The notes beneath the pieces are model-generated. The model ran no database searches. It saw nothing but the letters and a program-made list of their open reading frames with translations, and was not told the DNA's origin. From assembly GCF_023715565.1 (NCBI RefSeq), contig NZ_JAMBOJ010000035.1, positions 1 through 47,553 on the forward strand: a DNA stretch of 47,553 nt. The letters are read 5' to 3'. Positions 8,832 to 17,445 of the stretch are shown in pieces. Positions within the stretch are counted from its first letter, which is position 1; each line of letters opens with the position of its first letter. This stretch comes from Cytobacillus firmus. Its GTDB lineage: Bacteria; Bacillota; Bacilli; Bacillales; Cytobacillaceae. The translations under genes were made by a program, and so were the position numbers.

Positions 8832-8975
8832 TTACTCTTTCGAATCACTCTGAATCTTGTCAACAGTGGTGGAATCTCGGGAATCCATTGCACCCTTTAG
8901 AAAATGGACAAGCATAAATCCGACAAACCCCAATGAAACAATAAAACCGATTGTAATAGCCCACATTAAAGCCAT
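8832..8975 (-). CDS. Small single-pass membrane protein (47 aa)
   Basis: On the minus strand, AGGGAGG seven bases before an ATG at 8975 opens a 47-codon frame: MALMWAITIGFIVSLG, continuing as one hydrophobic helix (residues about 4-26), then a polar tail ending KIQSDSKE. The gene stops against the terminator of the convergent glycosylase gene. Small membrane proteins of this shape are frequent in Bacillus; no family or function is recognised. The strong binding site and single clean helix make it more likely real than chance. Confidence 0.6.
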   Translation of the reverse strand: MALMWAITIGFIVSLGFVGFMLVHFLKGAMDSRDSTTVDKIQSDSKE

Positions 8976-9154
8976 TCTTTAACCTCCCTTTTCTATTAGC
9001 GCAAAGTTTCCTTACTAAAAGATATATGCCTGAAATCTGCAATCTTTCCCATTCGATTATGAAAAAAGGAAGGGGATAGTCTGCTGCATATCGAAGTATT
9101 GAAGGATGGCATAAAGAGTTTTACAGCCAAAAGCGCTAAAGGAGGAGATCTCTT

Positions 9155-9634
9155 TTGGATTTTAAAACGGCAGATTTATGTGATGACCACAGCCAGGAGC
9201 TGCGTATTTGCCAGCAGGAGTTTAAATCTTATGGGCAAAAAAGAAAGTTTTCCGGTCCAATTTTTACTGTTAGAGTGTTTGAAGATAATGTCCTGGTAAA
9301 AGAGGCACTGGAATCGGTTCCTGAGGGAAGTGTGCTGGTAGTTGATGGCGGCGGGTCAAAAAGATGCGCCTTAATGGGTGATCGGCTTGGCGGGATTGCT
9401 CAATCAAGAAAGCTTGCCGGTGTAATTATTTATGGGTGCGTTCGAGACACAGTAGAGCTCGGAAGCCTCGATACAGGCATTCTGGCACTTGGCTCAAACC
9501 CTTTGAAGAGCCGAAAAGAAGGAAAAGGGGACAGCAGCATTCCTATCACGTTTGGAGGGATTGACTGGAAGCCGGGTGAATATGTATATGCAGATGAAGA
9601 TGGTGTGATTCTCTCTTCATTACCACTTATTTAA
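9155..9634 (+). CDS. RraA-like protein (putative aldolase/lyase fold)
   Basis: 159 residues of RraA type. The GDRLGGIAQSRKLAGVIIYG segment (about 75-95), the RDT motif and the preceding VVDGGGSKRCALMGD loop match the family whose members include RNase E activity regulators and HMG/CHA aldolases. Start is TTG at 9155 with AAAGGAGGAG ten bases upstream. Canonical RNase E is generally lacking in Bacillus (RNase Y/J instead), so inhibition of RNase E is an unlikely role; an oxaloacetate decarboxylase or aldolase activity fits the family better. Monocistronic with its own terminator. Confidence 0.85.
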   Translation: MDFKTADLCDDHSQELRICQQEFKSYGQKRKFSGPIFTVRVFEDNVLVKEALESVPEGSVLVVDGGGSKRCALMGDRLGGIAQSRKLAGVIIYGCVRDTVELGSLDTGILALGSNPLKSRKEGKGDSSIPITFGGIDWKPGEYVYADEDGVILSSLPLI

Positions 9635-9640
9635 AGTCGA

Positions 9641-9666
9641 ACACCCGCTTATGAGCGGGTGTTTTC
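9641..9666 (+). terminator. Terminator of the RraA-like gene
   Basis: ACACCCGCT and AGCGGGTGT pair around TATG, followed by TTTTCTATTTTT. Confidence 0.9.
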
Positions 9667-9721
9667 TATTTTTGGCACTTTCCTGCTCAACAAAGATCCT
9701 TATCTAAAGGGGGTCCATAAC

Positions 9722-9979
9722 ATGATTATAATCTTTTTGCTTTTATGGGCAGCGGCCATTTATCTTTTGTTCCGAAGCAGGAGTGAGGAAGAAGAACACT
9801 TGTTGCTGAAACTGATCGGTTATTATCTATTGGGAACATTTACCTTTAGTTTTAATGGTATTGTCTTACCAGTAGGTTTTGTGAACAGTTTATTCCTGAA
9901 GCCCCGGCAGAACAGAAGGGTGAAGCGGGGCTCTGCGATCTTTGGGCTGGTAATAATGCTCCTTGGTCTTTTGTTATAG
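9722..9979 (+). CDS. Small membrane protein with two helices (85 aa)
   Basis: Start ATG at 9722 is preceded by AAAGGGGG, which sets it over any upstream in-frame start. The 85-residue product has a hydrophobic helix at 1-17, a charged stretch (RSRSEEEEH), a second hydrophobic region (about 28-58) and a final hydrophobic tail after a basic KPRQNRRVKRG loop. No family recognised. Convergent with the VanW-domain gene. Confidence 0.6.
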   Translation: MIIIFLLLWAAAIYLLFRSRSEEEEHLLLKLIGYYLLGTFTFSFNGIVLPVGFVNSLFLKPRQNRRVKRGSAIFGLVIMLLGLLL

Positions 9980-10012
9980 TTGGCAGGGTAAGGCCGAATG
10001 AATTGAAGGCTA

Positions 10013-10948
10013 TTAATCCTCTTTAACCGCTTCCTTTTCAATGCTGATTTCTTCAGGCAGCATTGTAGAAGCCTTCGGGACCTGGCGGGGCTCATAATCT
10101 ATTTCATCAGATGAATATACTCTGATCAACATCTGGCCGTGCATAGCTTTTGCCCGAATCAGCAGAGGGAAGCTGTAATGGTTCTTAAAGGTGAAATCAG
10201 GGCCATACCAGCTTACCGTTGCATCCCGGCCGGGCGGTACATATGGAACCTTCTTGCTGTGGGAATAACGCTCGAGCACCTTCACGCCTGCCCGATCAAC
10301 TGCATTGAACAAAGTGGAGGAAACCTGGCAGATCCCCCCGCCAATATCTTCTGACAACTCTCCTCGTACAATCACCGGAGCGCGCATATAGCCTTTCCCC
10401 GCCGTTCTTTTGCCAACAGCCCGGTTAAAAGAAAAAACCTCATTCGGAAACACGACAGTATTATCAAGGGCTTCGGCTGCAAGCTGAATATTATGAGAGC
10501 GTGAGGTGTTATTTGGATTAAAATATGTAACATACTGGCCGATCATTTTAACCCGGATATGGGAAAGAAGGTCCCGATCGACTCGTGGATAAACGGGGAG
10601 CATCGGAATCTCAATTCTGGCCGGTCCTTTATCATAAAAATAGGAATAAAAAATATCTGTGAATGCTTTACGGTGCAGTATTTTGCCTGGTTTCTCAGCA
10701 ACGATCTGCCCGCTATCGCCTATATAAGCGTTCATAGGCGGAATATACGTCTGACGATCCAATGTCTCGAGCAGCTGAATGAACCGTTCACTATCTACCA
10801 GAGGAAGCCCTGGAAAAGGTATTTGATAGTTGATTCTGCTGATACTTGAAATGGATTCGCCGTTATTTTCAATGGATAAATTTTCTGTAAGTCCGGCAGT
10901 CTGTGTTTGTGCTAATAGCATAATCCCTAACATCCATGAGAAATACAT
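10013..10948 (-). CDS. VanW-domain exported protein
   Basis: About 311 residues from the ATG at 10948, which has GGAGGTGAAG nine bases upstream on the minus strand; further upstream ATGs lack a binding site. A short N-terminal hydrophobic segment (MYFSWMLGIMLLAQ) looks like a signal peptide or anchor. The VanW domain is clear: FPNEVFSFNRAVGKRT, GYMRAPVI, GGGICQVSSTLFNA. VanW proteins accompany some vancomycin-resistance clusters and are widespread in Firmicutes with probable cell-wall roles, but the biochemical activity is unknown. No van genes are nearby. Monocistronic. Confidence 0.85.
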   Translation of the reverse strand: MYFSWMLGIMLLAQTQTAGLTENLSIENNGESISSISRINYQIPFPGLPLVDSERFIQLLETLDRQTYIPPMNAYIGDSGQIVAEKPGKILHRKAFTDIFYSYFYDKGPARIEIPMLPVYPRVDRDLLSHIRVKMIGQYVTYFNPNNTSRSHNIQLAAEALDNTVVFPNEVFSFNRAVGKRTAGKGYMRAPVIVRGELSEDIGGGICQVSSTLFNAVDRAGVKVLERYSHSKKVPYVPPGRDATVSWYGPDFTFKNHYSFPLLIRAKAMHGQMLIRVYSSDEIDYEPRQVPKASTMLPEEISIEKEAVKED

Positions 10949-11071
10949 ATCACACTTCACCTCCGCCATTAGTATTGGCATGAAAGAATTCTTTCATGTG
11001 CCGAAAGAATTGTTAATCAGGCGATTTTCATCTGCATTGGAAGCTTGCTGAAAGCAGCAATTAGAAACACA

Positions 11072-11107
11072 CAAAAAGGAAGCTCCGGTGATCGGAGCTT
11101 CCTTTTG
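11072..11107 (-). terminator. Terminator downstream of the degenerate protease-like gene
   Basis: GGAAGCTCCG and CGGAGCTTCC pair around GTGAT, with A5 on the left giving the T run on the minus strand and T4 on the right. Confidence 0.85.
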
Positions 11108-11115
11108 TATGCCAA

Positions 11116-11625
11116 TTATCTTTCTTCATTAACCAGCTGGCAGTCTGCTGAGGAATCATCATCATTTTTATCAACCCAGAGCTTGTATATAGCTTTCCCG
11201 TCACTAAGCGTTCCATCTGCCATATCCATTGGAAGCAGGGCGAAAAAGACATAATAAAAGGAAAAATAGACAAATTGGTACCACAGCATATTTGCATCCA
11301 GAATGCCGATTCGGATCAAGTAATTCACAAGGAAAATACTGGCGATGTTTAAAATGGATCCTCCTAAAAAGATAAGAGATTTGGTCAGTTTATTGCTGTA
11401 TGTTAAAGATGTATACTCACATCCCCCATACCAGAAATAAAACCGCCTAACCTCCAAATACCTCGTTGAAAAAAGTATTTTGCCTGTGCCAATAATAACC
11501 TTGATTCCTTTCCCGCCAAAGATGGCTGCAAAGAATATATGACCTAATAGATGAATGAGTGTGACTATAGGGAATACCACAAAAAAGGCTTGAATGAACT
11601 TCATAAAATCATCATACCCAAACAT
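11116..11625 (-). CDS. Site-2-protease-like membrane protein with degenerate zinc motif
   Basis: 169 residues, mostly hydrophobic. The motif LIHLLGHIFFAAIFGG lines up with the HExxH helix of M50 (site-2) proteases but has Leu where the catalytic Glu should be (HLLGH). A later FALLPMDMADGTLSDG resembles the NPxPxLDG motif that supplies the third zinc ligand, and GGSILNI resembles the GPxxN segment. The start has GGAGGT seven bases upstream. If homologous, it is a pseudo-protease or metal-binding relative in the cytoplasmic membrane. The assignment rests on motif pattern only. Confidence 0.6.
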   Translation of the reverse strand: MFGYDDFMKFIQAFFVVFPIVTLIHLLGHIFFAAIFGGKGIKVIIGTGKILFSTRYLEVRRFYFWYGGCEYTSLTYSNKLTKSLIFLGGSILNIASIFLVNYLIRIGILDANMLWYQFVYFSFYYVFFALLPMDMADGTLSDGKAIYKLWVDKNDDDSSADCQLVNEER

Positions 11626-11781
11626 GGGAAGACCTCCACTTCAATAGATGTATCAAAAACTGCATATTGCAGACATCATTATTATTTGTTTGCATACCCC
11701 ATGTGTACCCCTCAATCTTCTGTTCTAACGTACATTCTTTTTCCAGATTTCCCAGCTTTATTAAGAGAGGCCGAAGAAACG

Positions 11782-11828
11782 CTACGTCTCAGGTCTTATT
11801 TGAAAATAAAGCTGGGGCTCGTTATAGC
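11782..11828 (+). promoter_or_regulatory. Candidate lia promoter with upstream LiaR-type site
   Basis: TTGAAA at 11800-11805 and TATAGC at 11823-11828 are separated by 17 bases. Directly upstream (11782-11798) is CTACGTCTCAGGTCTTA, with two GTCT half-sites nine bases apart, at the position expected for an activator touching RNA polymerase. From memory it resembles the LiaR box in front of B. subtilis liaI; no alignment was run. Confidence 0.5.
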
Positions 11829-11875
11829 ATTTTTCTAAAACAGGTAAGATGAAATCAAGAAAGGAGGAAACGAAA

Positions 11876-12223
11876 ATGAAAAAAATTGGATTATTGATAG
11901 CAGGTGGAATTGCGGCGTTGGTGCTGATTTCAAATCTTGGGCCCATCGTGGGCCTGGCAGTTAGTGCGGCGATTCTATACTTTGTGTTTAAACAATTTTT
12001 AAAAGCAGAAAGCACGATGACGAAAATCGGATTTGGCATCATCGGGTTCATTGCTCTGATGGCTACAGCTTCCAACTTCCCGGCCATCTTAGGGCTTGCA
12101 GCAGCATACGTTTTATATCTGGTCTATAAAAAGTGGAACGATTCAGGCTCAAGTGCAATGGAAGAAGACAATGACCCTTTTGCCAGCTTTGAAAAGCAGT
12201 GGGCAGAATTAAACAGAAACTAA
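11876..12223 (+). CDS. liaI: LiaI-like membrane protein
   Basis: 115 residues: three to four hydrophobic helices then a polar acidic tail ending in FASFEKQWAELNRN. Start ATG at 11876 has AAAGGAGG eight bases upstream. Size, topology and position directly before a PspA/IM30 gene match LiaI of B. subtilis, which recruits or anchors LiaH at the membrane during cell-wall antibiotic stress. Seventeen bases separate it from liaH, so the two are one operon driven by the candidate LiaR-controlled promoter. Confidence 0.85.
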   Translation: MKKIGLLIAGGIAALVLISNLGPIVGLAVSAAILYFVFKQFLKAESTMTKIGFGIIGFIALMATASNFPAILGLAAAYVLYLVYKKWNDSGSSAMEEDNDPFASFEKQWAELNRN

Positions 12224-12240
12224 AAAGAGGAGAGATCGAT

Positions 12241-12873
12241 ATGGCAAACCTATTAACAAGAATCAAAGATACAGTTATGGCAGACCTTCACGAAGCATTG
12301 GATAAAAAGGAGAAAAAGAATCCAATTGCCCTTTTAAACCAATATCTTCGTGATTGTGAGCGGGAAACAGAGAAGGTCCGCAAGCTCTTGGAACGTCAAT
12401 ATACATTAAAGGATGAATTCACCAGGGAATACGAACAGGCGAAGAACCTTGCAGACAAACGCAAGCGCCAGGCAGAGGTTGCGTCACAGGCCGGCGAAGA
12501 GGAACTCTATCAGTTTGCAGCTCAGGAGCAAATGCAGTATGAAGAGCGTGCCGGACGTTTAAAGGATCTCCTAAGTCAGGCAGTGCAGCAAATGGGTGAG
12601 CTTGAAAGAAAATATGAGGAAATGAAGCACAAACTAAAGGATATGCACATCCGCCGCATGGAGCTGATGGGCCGCGAAAATATTACACGCGCCAACCACA
12701 GAATGGATAAGGTGCTCGATCAAAACAATGACAAATCCTTTACAAAATTCCAGGAAATCGAATCCTATCTTGATCGTCTAGAGCATGAGGTGAAAAGCTC
12801 CTATCACCGCAGCACTATCGATGCACGCATCGCGCAGCTGGAAAAAGAGATGGAGAAGAAGCCTGTATTGTAG
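12241..12873 (+). CDS. liaH: LiaH, PspA/IM30-family phage-shock protein
   Basis: 210 residues, almost entirely alpha-helical coiled coil rich in Glu, Lys, Gln and Arg, beginning MANLLTRIKDTVMADLHEALDKKE as PspA/Vipp1/LiaH proteins do. Start at 12241 follows AAGAGGAGAG; an upstream in-frame ATG would overlap liaI and lacks a site. The protein forms large rings protecting the membrane under envelope stress. It follows liaI and precedes a weak hairpin before liaFSR, so IH can be expressed in excess over FSR. Confidence 0.92.
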   Translation: MANLLTRIKDTVMADLHEALDKKEKKNPIALLNQYLRDCERETEKVRKLLERQYTLKDEFTREYEQAKNLADKRKRQAEVASQAGEEELYQFAAQEQMQYEERAGRLKDLLSQAVQQMGELERKYEEMKHKLKDMHIRRMELMGRENITRANHRMDKVLDQNNDKSFTKFQEIESYLDRLEHEVKSSYHRSTIDARIAQLEKEMEKKPVL

Positions 12874-12973
12874 TCGTTATTTCTTAAGCATCAGCTCAAA
12901 TTAACAAGAGAGTAAAATAACTCTGTCTGTACAAATTTTTTCCTACTTAATGAAAAAAAAATGGTATTCTAAG

Positions 12974-12999
12974 AAGGCGTGGAAATACTGCGCCTTTTA
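12974..12999 (+). terminator. Weak hairpin between liaH and liaF
   Basis: AAGGCG and CGCCTT pair across an 11-base loop followed by only T4. Probably a leaky terminator that attenuates read-through from liaIH into liaFSR. Confidence 0.45.
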
Positions 13000-13034
13000 A
13001 TCAATCATTCCATTACACAAAAGGGGGATGCCTC

Positions 13035-13769
13035 ATGAACACAAACAACAAAAGCGATTATATGAGCTGGATCATCATATTGGGCATTGTCTTTCTCTTT
13101 GTGGAAATCGCCTTTTTTAACAGCGGCGTGGTGTTCTCTCTTCTTGTGCCAATTGGAATGGTATATATCGGAAGAAAGTGGATGCCTAAGAGCTCCGGTA
13201 AATGGCTTTTCTGGCTGGGATTACTTTTTCTGCTCATCACTATTTTCAATATGATGACGCTGAAATTTTTTCTGCTGGCGATTTTGATTCACCTGCTGAT
13301 TCAGTTTAGACAGTCCAAAAAAGAACCTAAACGGATTCAGCCGCAGTTAAAGGAACCATCAGTCAACCTCCAGAAAGAAACGGTCATAAGAAAGAATCCT
13401 CTTTTTTCCAATATATTTGTCGGCCAGCAAAAAACGCCTGAGCAGGTGTATGAATGGAATGATATCAATATCCAGACCGGTATAGGTGATACGGTCATCG
13501 ACTTAAGCTATACAGTTATTCCAAAAGGAGAAACTGTCATTTTCATCCGGAACTTTATCGGAAATGTGCAGGTGCTTGTTCCTTATGACGTAGAGGTGAC
13601 TGTCAGTCATTCAGCCATAGCGGGTAAGGCCCGAATATTTGAGTACGAAGAATCAAAGATGTTTAATCAGCATCTTCACCTACAGACACCTGGCTATGAT
13701 CAATCAGGACAGCGCGTTAAAATTTTCACTTCTATTGCAGCCGGGGATATCGAGGTGAAGCGCGTATGA
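13035..13769 (+). CDS. liaF: LiaF, membrane inhibitor of the LiaRS system
   Basis: 244 residues with an N-terminal membrane region (about 10-95, four hydrophobic helices), a basic linker, and a C-terminal soluble beta-rich domain (about 140-244) of LiaF/DUF2154 type, including the conserved stretch IGDTVIDLSYTVIPKGETVI. LiaF keeps the LiaS kinase inactive in unstressed cells. Start follows AAAGGGGGATGCCTC. Its last codons overlap the liaS start in an ATGA junction, indicating translational coupling. Confidence 0.92.
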   Translation: MNTNNKSDYMSWIIILGIVFLFVEIAFFNSGVVFSLLVPIGMVYIGRKWMPKSSGKWLFWLGLLFLLITIFNMMTLKFFLLAILIHLLIQFRQSKKEPKRIQPQLKEPSVNLQKETVIRKNPLFSNIFVGQQKTPEQVYEWNDINIQTGIGDTVIDLSYTVIPKGETVIFIRNFIGNVQVLVPYDVEVTVSHSAIAGKARIFEYEESKMFNQHLHLQTPGYDQSGQRVKIFTSIAAGDIEVKRV

Positions 13770-14782
13770 GTATCATCCAGCGGCAAATTGCATGGGGAGC
13801 GGGCATGTCCCTCCTCATTCTTGCTGTCCTGACAGCCTCTTTTTTTAGTATGTTCCCCATTCCCGGCTGGCGTGATCTTTGGGAAACGGAAATACTGGAT
13901 ATACCATTTATCATATTTGTGCCGAGCGTAAGCCTGGCCCTAGGCCTGATCTTTGGTTTGCTGTCAGGCATATACTGGCGCCGGCAGCTTTTTGCTGTAG
14001 ACATTATACTTCATCAGGTTGAAGAAGGCAGGCAATTAAATGTTTCTGAAATGGGTAAAGAATTGGAGTCTATTGCAATCAGGGCCGAGAAGATTCAAAG
14101 GAATATGGCAGAACAGGCAAAGATCTCCCAAAAGCTGGCAAACGAAAAAGCGGAAGATATCGAGAACAGGATGCAGGAAATCGTTTCCCAGGAACGGAAC
14201 AGGCTCGCCCGCGAGCTGCACGACTCAGTCAGCCAGCAGATGTTTGCAGCGTCCATGATGATGTCCGCCATTACTGAAACGCAGCAGGATCCTGAAGACA
14301 GGCAGGCAAAACAGCTGAAAATGGTGGAGGAAATGATCCATCAGTCACAGCTCGAAATGCGAGCCCTTCTCCTGCACCTTCGTCCGGCGGCACTTAAGGG
14401 CAAAAGCCTCCAGGAAGGAATTGAAGAGCTTTTGGTCGAATTGCTACAGAAAGTTTCCATGGAGATTGAATGGAAGGTGGAGAGTTTTCCGCTTGATAAA
14501 GGGGTGGAAGACCATTTATTCCGTATCCTTCAGGAGGCTGTGTCCAACACCCTCCGCCATTCCAAATCGCAAAATCTTGAAGTGCTCCTCATTCAAAGAG
14601 ATGATTATGCGATACTCCGGGTGGCTGATGATGGAGTCGGGTTTGATGTAGAGGAATCGAAGGCAGGCTCCTATGGTCTGCAGAACATGTATGAACGCGC
14701 AGCGGAAGTAGGCGGCAGTATGAAAATCATCAGTGTGAAAAATAAAGGAACCCGCCTTGAAGTAAAGGTTCCGATTATATAA
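13766..14782 (+). CDS. liaS: LiaS sensor histidine kinase
   Basis: 338 residues with two N-terminal helices and a very short extracytoplasmic loop (intramembrane-sensing type), a HAMP-like linker, a HisKA_3 dimerisation domain with phospho-accepting H152 in LARELHDSVSQQ, and a HATPase_c domain with the N box (LQEAVSNTLRHSKS) and G box (ADDGVGFD, GSYGLQNM). It phosphorylates LiaR in response to lipid-II-cycle inhibitors and is held off by LiaF. Confidence 0.93.
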   Translation: MSIIQRQIAWGAGMSLLILAVLTASFFSMFPIPGWRDLWETEILDIPFIIFVPSVSLALGLIFGLLSGIYWRRQLFAVDIILHQVEEGRQLNVSEMGKELESIAIRAEKIQRNMAEQAKISQKLANEKAEDIENRMQEIVSQERNRLARELHDSVSQQMFAASMMMSAITETQQDPEDRQAKQLKMVEEMIHQSQLEMRALLLHLRPAALKGKSLQEGIEELLVELLQKVSMEIEWKVESFPLDKGVEDHLFRILQEAVSNTLRHSKSQNLEVLLIQRDDYAILRVADDGVGFDVEESKAGSYGLQNMYERAAEVGGSMKIISVKNKGTRLEVKVPII

Positions 14783-14824
14783 ATAATGTCTGCTTAGGCA
14801 AGACTAATTCTGAGGGTGAGGCCA

Positions 14825-15457
14825 ATGATTAAAGTACTTTTTGTGGATGACCATGAAATGGTTCGGATTGGAGTGTCTTCTTATCTTACGGCACAGCCGG
14901 ATATTGAGGTTATAGGAGAAGCGGATAACGGAAAAACAGCGATTGAACTGGCACTTGAATTGCGGCCGGATATCATTTTGATGGATCTCGTCATGAAGGA
15001 AATGGACGGAATCGAGGCGACCGGAAGAATCATTGAACAATGGCCGGAAGCTAAAATCATCATTGTGACAAGCTTCCTGGATGACGAAAAAGTGTATCCG
15101 GCTTTGGAAGCCGGAGCGACAAGCTATATGCTGAAAACCTCCAAAGCCAGTGAAATTGCGGAGGCAGTCCGCTCGACCTATCATGGACAGTCAGTGCTTG
15201 AACCGGAAGTAACAGGCAAAATGATGGTGAAAATGAGGCAGAAAAATCAGCTGCTTCCTCATGAAGAGCTGACAAGCCGCGAGATGGAAATCCTCCTGTT
15301 AATGACAGAAGGAAAAACGAACCAGGAAATCGCCGACGAGCTTTTCATTGCCTTAAAAACAGTTAAGACTCATGTGAGCAATATACTAAGCAAGCTGCAG
15401 GTGCAGGACAGGACCCAGGCTGTCATATATGCCTTTAAGCACTCGCTAGTTAAATAA
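14825..15457 (+). CDS. liaR: LiaR response regulator (NarL/FixJ family)
   Basis: 210 residues from ATG 14825 ([16 protein letters not shown]), which has GAGGGTG six bases upstream; a GTG nine bases earlier is in frame but would overlap that site. The receiver has D8/D9 and phospho-acceptor D54 (ILMDLVM). A C-terminal LuxR-type helix-turn-helix includes [20 protein letters not shown]. It activates liaIH. The operon here lacks a liaG between liaH and liaF, unlike B. subtilis 168. A terminator follows ten bases after the stop. Confidence 0.94.
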   Translation: MIKVLFVDDHEMVRIGVSSYLTAQPDIEVIGEADNGKTAIELALELRPDIILMDLVMKEMDGIEATGRIIEQWPEAKIIIVTSFLDDEKVYPALEAGATSYMLKTSKASEIAEAVRSTYHGQSVLEPEVTGKMMVKMRQKNQLLPHEELTSREMEILLLMTEGKTNQEIADELFIALKTVKTHVSNILSKLQVQDRTQAVIYAFKHSLVK

Positions 15458-15466
15458 TGTCTTTGG

Positions 15467-15500
15467 AGAGCTAATCATTGATATTAGCTCTTTTTATTTT
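15467..15500 (+). terminator. Terminator of liaFSR
   Basis: GAGCTAAT and ATTAGCTC pair around CATTGAT, followed by T5ATTTT. Confidence 0.9.
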
Positions 15501-15572
15501 GCCAAAAAATGATTCGGAATCTGTTGATGAGGGTAACAATAAAACCAAATAAAAATATTTGGCGGTGATGTA

Positions 15573-16523
15573 ATGTCAGTGATTGCTTTATTGAAAAAAG
15601 GAAACAAATCATCGGGAATGGCAGCAATCGGAAATACGGCACTTGCAATTGCAAAAGGTCTGGCAGCTTTTGCAAGCGGGAGCGGAGCCATGCTTGCCAC
15701 GACTCTCCATTCTCTGGCAGATGCACTGAATCAGGGGTTTGTGTTCTTTGGCAGTGCACTTGCGGAAAAGGCGCCAACCAAACGATTTCCAACAGGATTT
15801 GGCCGGGTGATCAACCTTTTTGTATTAATTGCTGTTATCGTCATTTCCATTATGGCTTATGAAACATTACATAAAGGCTGGGAATTGATTCGGCATCCAA
15901 AGGAATCAACTGATCTCTGGCTCAATGTGGGAGTAATGATACTTGCCGTAGCGGTTGATGGATTTATTTTAATAAAAGCCATGAAGGAAATCGGCCATGA
16001 AACGAGGAATCCTGCCAAAGGATTTGGCATTGTGCCTGTTGCCTTTAAAAATGTCAGGCTTGCCTCTCCTCCAACTCGACTGGTTTTTTATGAAGATATT
16101 ATTGCAACATTTGGTGCGCTGCTTGCCCTTGTTTCGATTCTAATCGCTCATTTTACAGGACTTCACTTCCTTGATGGAGTGGGCACAATCTTAATTGGGC
16201 TGCTTCTGGTGGGTATCGCTGTAAAAATCGGATTTGAAAATACGCTTGGCCTGATTGGAGTGGCCGCCCCAAAAGATATCGAAGACCGTATTGCCCAAAT
16301 TATTCTGGATGACCCCCAGGTCGTGGATATTAAACAACTGCGTCTGATCCAGGAGGGAAGAAGGTACCATGTGGAAGGGTACATTGAGCTGGTTGAAGGA
16401 CTGACCCTTGCGGTTGCGGATGATATTAAAATCGGTGTAAGGAATCAGCTGCTTGATGACCCTGATATTAGTGACGTAACGCTCGGAATACTTGAAACAG
16501 ACCAAATCCAGACGTGGAAATGA
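15573..16523 (+). CDS. Cation diffusion facilitator family transporter
   Basis: 316 residues with about five to six hydrophobic helices and a cytosolic C-terminal region. LHSLADALNQ carries a HxxxD metal-site pattern in TM2; the matching TM5 site reads VFYEDIIATFGA, so His is replaced by Glu (ExxxA/ED), as in the divergent SLC30A9-like subgroup. It should export divalent metal ions by proton exchange, but the altered site makes metal identity uncertain. Start has GGCGGTGAT upstream. Monocistronic, terminator-bounded. Confidence 0.85.
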   Translation: MSVIALLKKGNKSSGMAAIGNTALAIAKGLAAFASGSGAMLATTLHSLADALNQGFVFFGSALAEKAPTKRFPTGFGRVINLFVLIAVIVISIMAYETLHKGWELIRHPKESTDLWLNVGVMILAVAVDGFILIKAMKEIGHETRNPAKGFGIVPVAFKNVRLASPPTRLVFYEDIIATFGALLALVSILIAHFTGLHFLDGVGTILIGLLLVGIAVKIGFENTLGLIGVAAPKDIEDRIAQIILDDPQVVDIKQLRLIQEGRRYHVEGYIELVEGLTLAVADDIKIGVRNQLLDDPDISDVTLGILETDQIQTWK

Positions 16524-16524
16524 A

Positions 16525-16561
16525 GAAAAAAGGAAGCCTTGTGATGAGGCTTCCTTTTTTG
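16525..16561 (+). terminator. Terminator of the cation efflux gene (bidirectional)
   Basis: AAAAAAGGAAGCCT pairs with AGGCTTCCTTTTTT around a seven-base loop; it can also serve the convergent gene. Confidence 0.93.
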
Positions 16562-16566
16562 CTGTC

Positions 16567-17283
16567 TTAACTTTTTTTCCTAGTCAGGAGAATGCCTGCT
16601 GCTGTGAAAAAGGCAGCGAAGTAAGCGGCAAAAGCCACATTTGGGTCATTTTCCATATTTCTGACTCCAATGCCTATAAATGCCCAAACAAACACAAGCG
16701 GATAAACCCAATCATTATTTTTAATCCGGAACACAAGGGCCAGAGCGGTGGCCACTGCGAGCATAATGTATGTCCACACACTGTCTTTAAGACCCCATCC
16801 ATCCCAGCCAATAAAGGTAAGATAAAAGCTGATATTGGCAATCGCCGCTACAGAAATCCACCCTAAGTAAACAGAAAATGGGGCAACATCCAGAAACTTA
16901 GGATCAAACTCTGAGGTACTTTTGTATATAAAAATGAGAATAAAAAGAAGTGCAATCATAATGATTACGGATATAAGAAAATACTCGAAGTGCCAGGCGA
17001 AAATCCATAGACTGTTAAATATACAGCTCACAATAAATAGAAGGCTGGTCTGCCTGTAAATAGGAAGATTCTTTCGCCTTTTAGGAAGTTGCCTTGCCAG
17101 CCAGACACCCAGCAGCAAGTAGATAAATCCCCAAATGCTGAATACATACCCTGCCGGCGTGAATAGAACCTCCAACTTGTTGGATATTTCACCTGTTGTC
17201 TGCCCATTCAAAGGCAGAATGTTTGCCAGCGCATTTACTGCAATCATGACCAAATAAGCCGCTATTTCAAACAATAGAATCAA
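16567..17283 (-). CDS. TspO/MBR-like tryptophan-rich membrane protein
   Basis: 238 residues, six to seven hydrophobic helices. FTPAGYVFSIWGFIYLLLG (about 41-60) and NSLWIFAWHF resemble the conserved AGYxWxxWT and N-x-x-W motifs of the tryptophan-rich sensory protein family; there is also FIGWDGWG. The start is TTG at 17283 with AAGGAAGGAGAGG upstream on the minus strand. TspO proteins bind tetrapyrroles and sterol-like ligands; this longer variant has no known ligand. Confidence 0.75.
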   Translation of the reverse strand: MILLFEIAAYLVMIAVNALANILPLNGQTTGEISNKLEVLFTPAGYVFSIWGFIYLLLGVWLARQLPKRRKNLPIYRQTSLLFIVSCIFNSLWIFAWHFEYFLISVIIMIALLFILIFIYKSTSEFDPKFLDVAPFSVYLGWISVAAIANISFYLTFIGWDGWGLKDSVWTYIMLAVATALALVFRIKNNDWVYPLVFVWAFIGIGVRNMENDPNVAFAAYFAAFFTAAGILLTRKKS

Positions 17284-17445
17284 AAATACCTCTCCTTCCT
17301 TATAAGAGTATATATTCCACTTTTAATGGAGCTATAATCTTTTAAAGTTTTATTTTATTTTTATACCAAAATACGAATTTTTATTAATTTATTTCCTTTA
17401 TATCTTTTCATTTCTGCTAAAATGCTGTATAGTCTTATACAAATC

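Noticed and set aside
9099-9299. 66-codon frame overlapping the start of the RraA-like gene
   Set aside because: Out of frame with a clearly conserved protein that has its own strong binding site.
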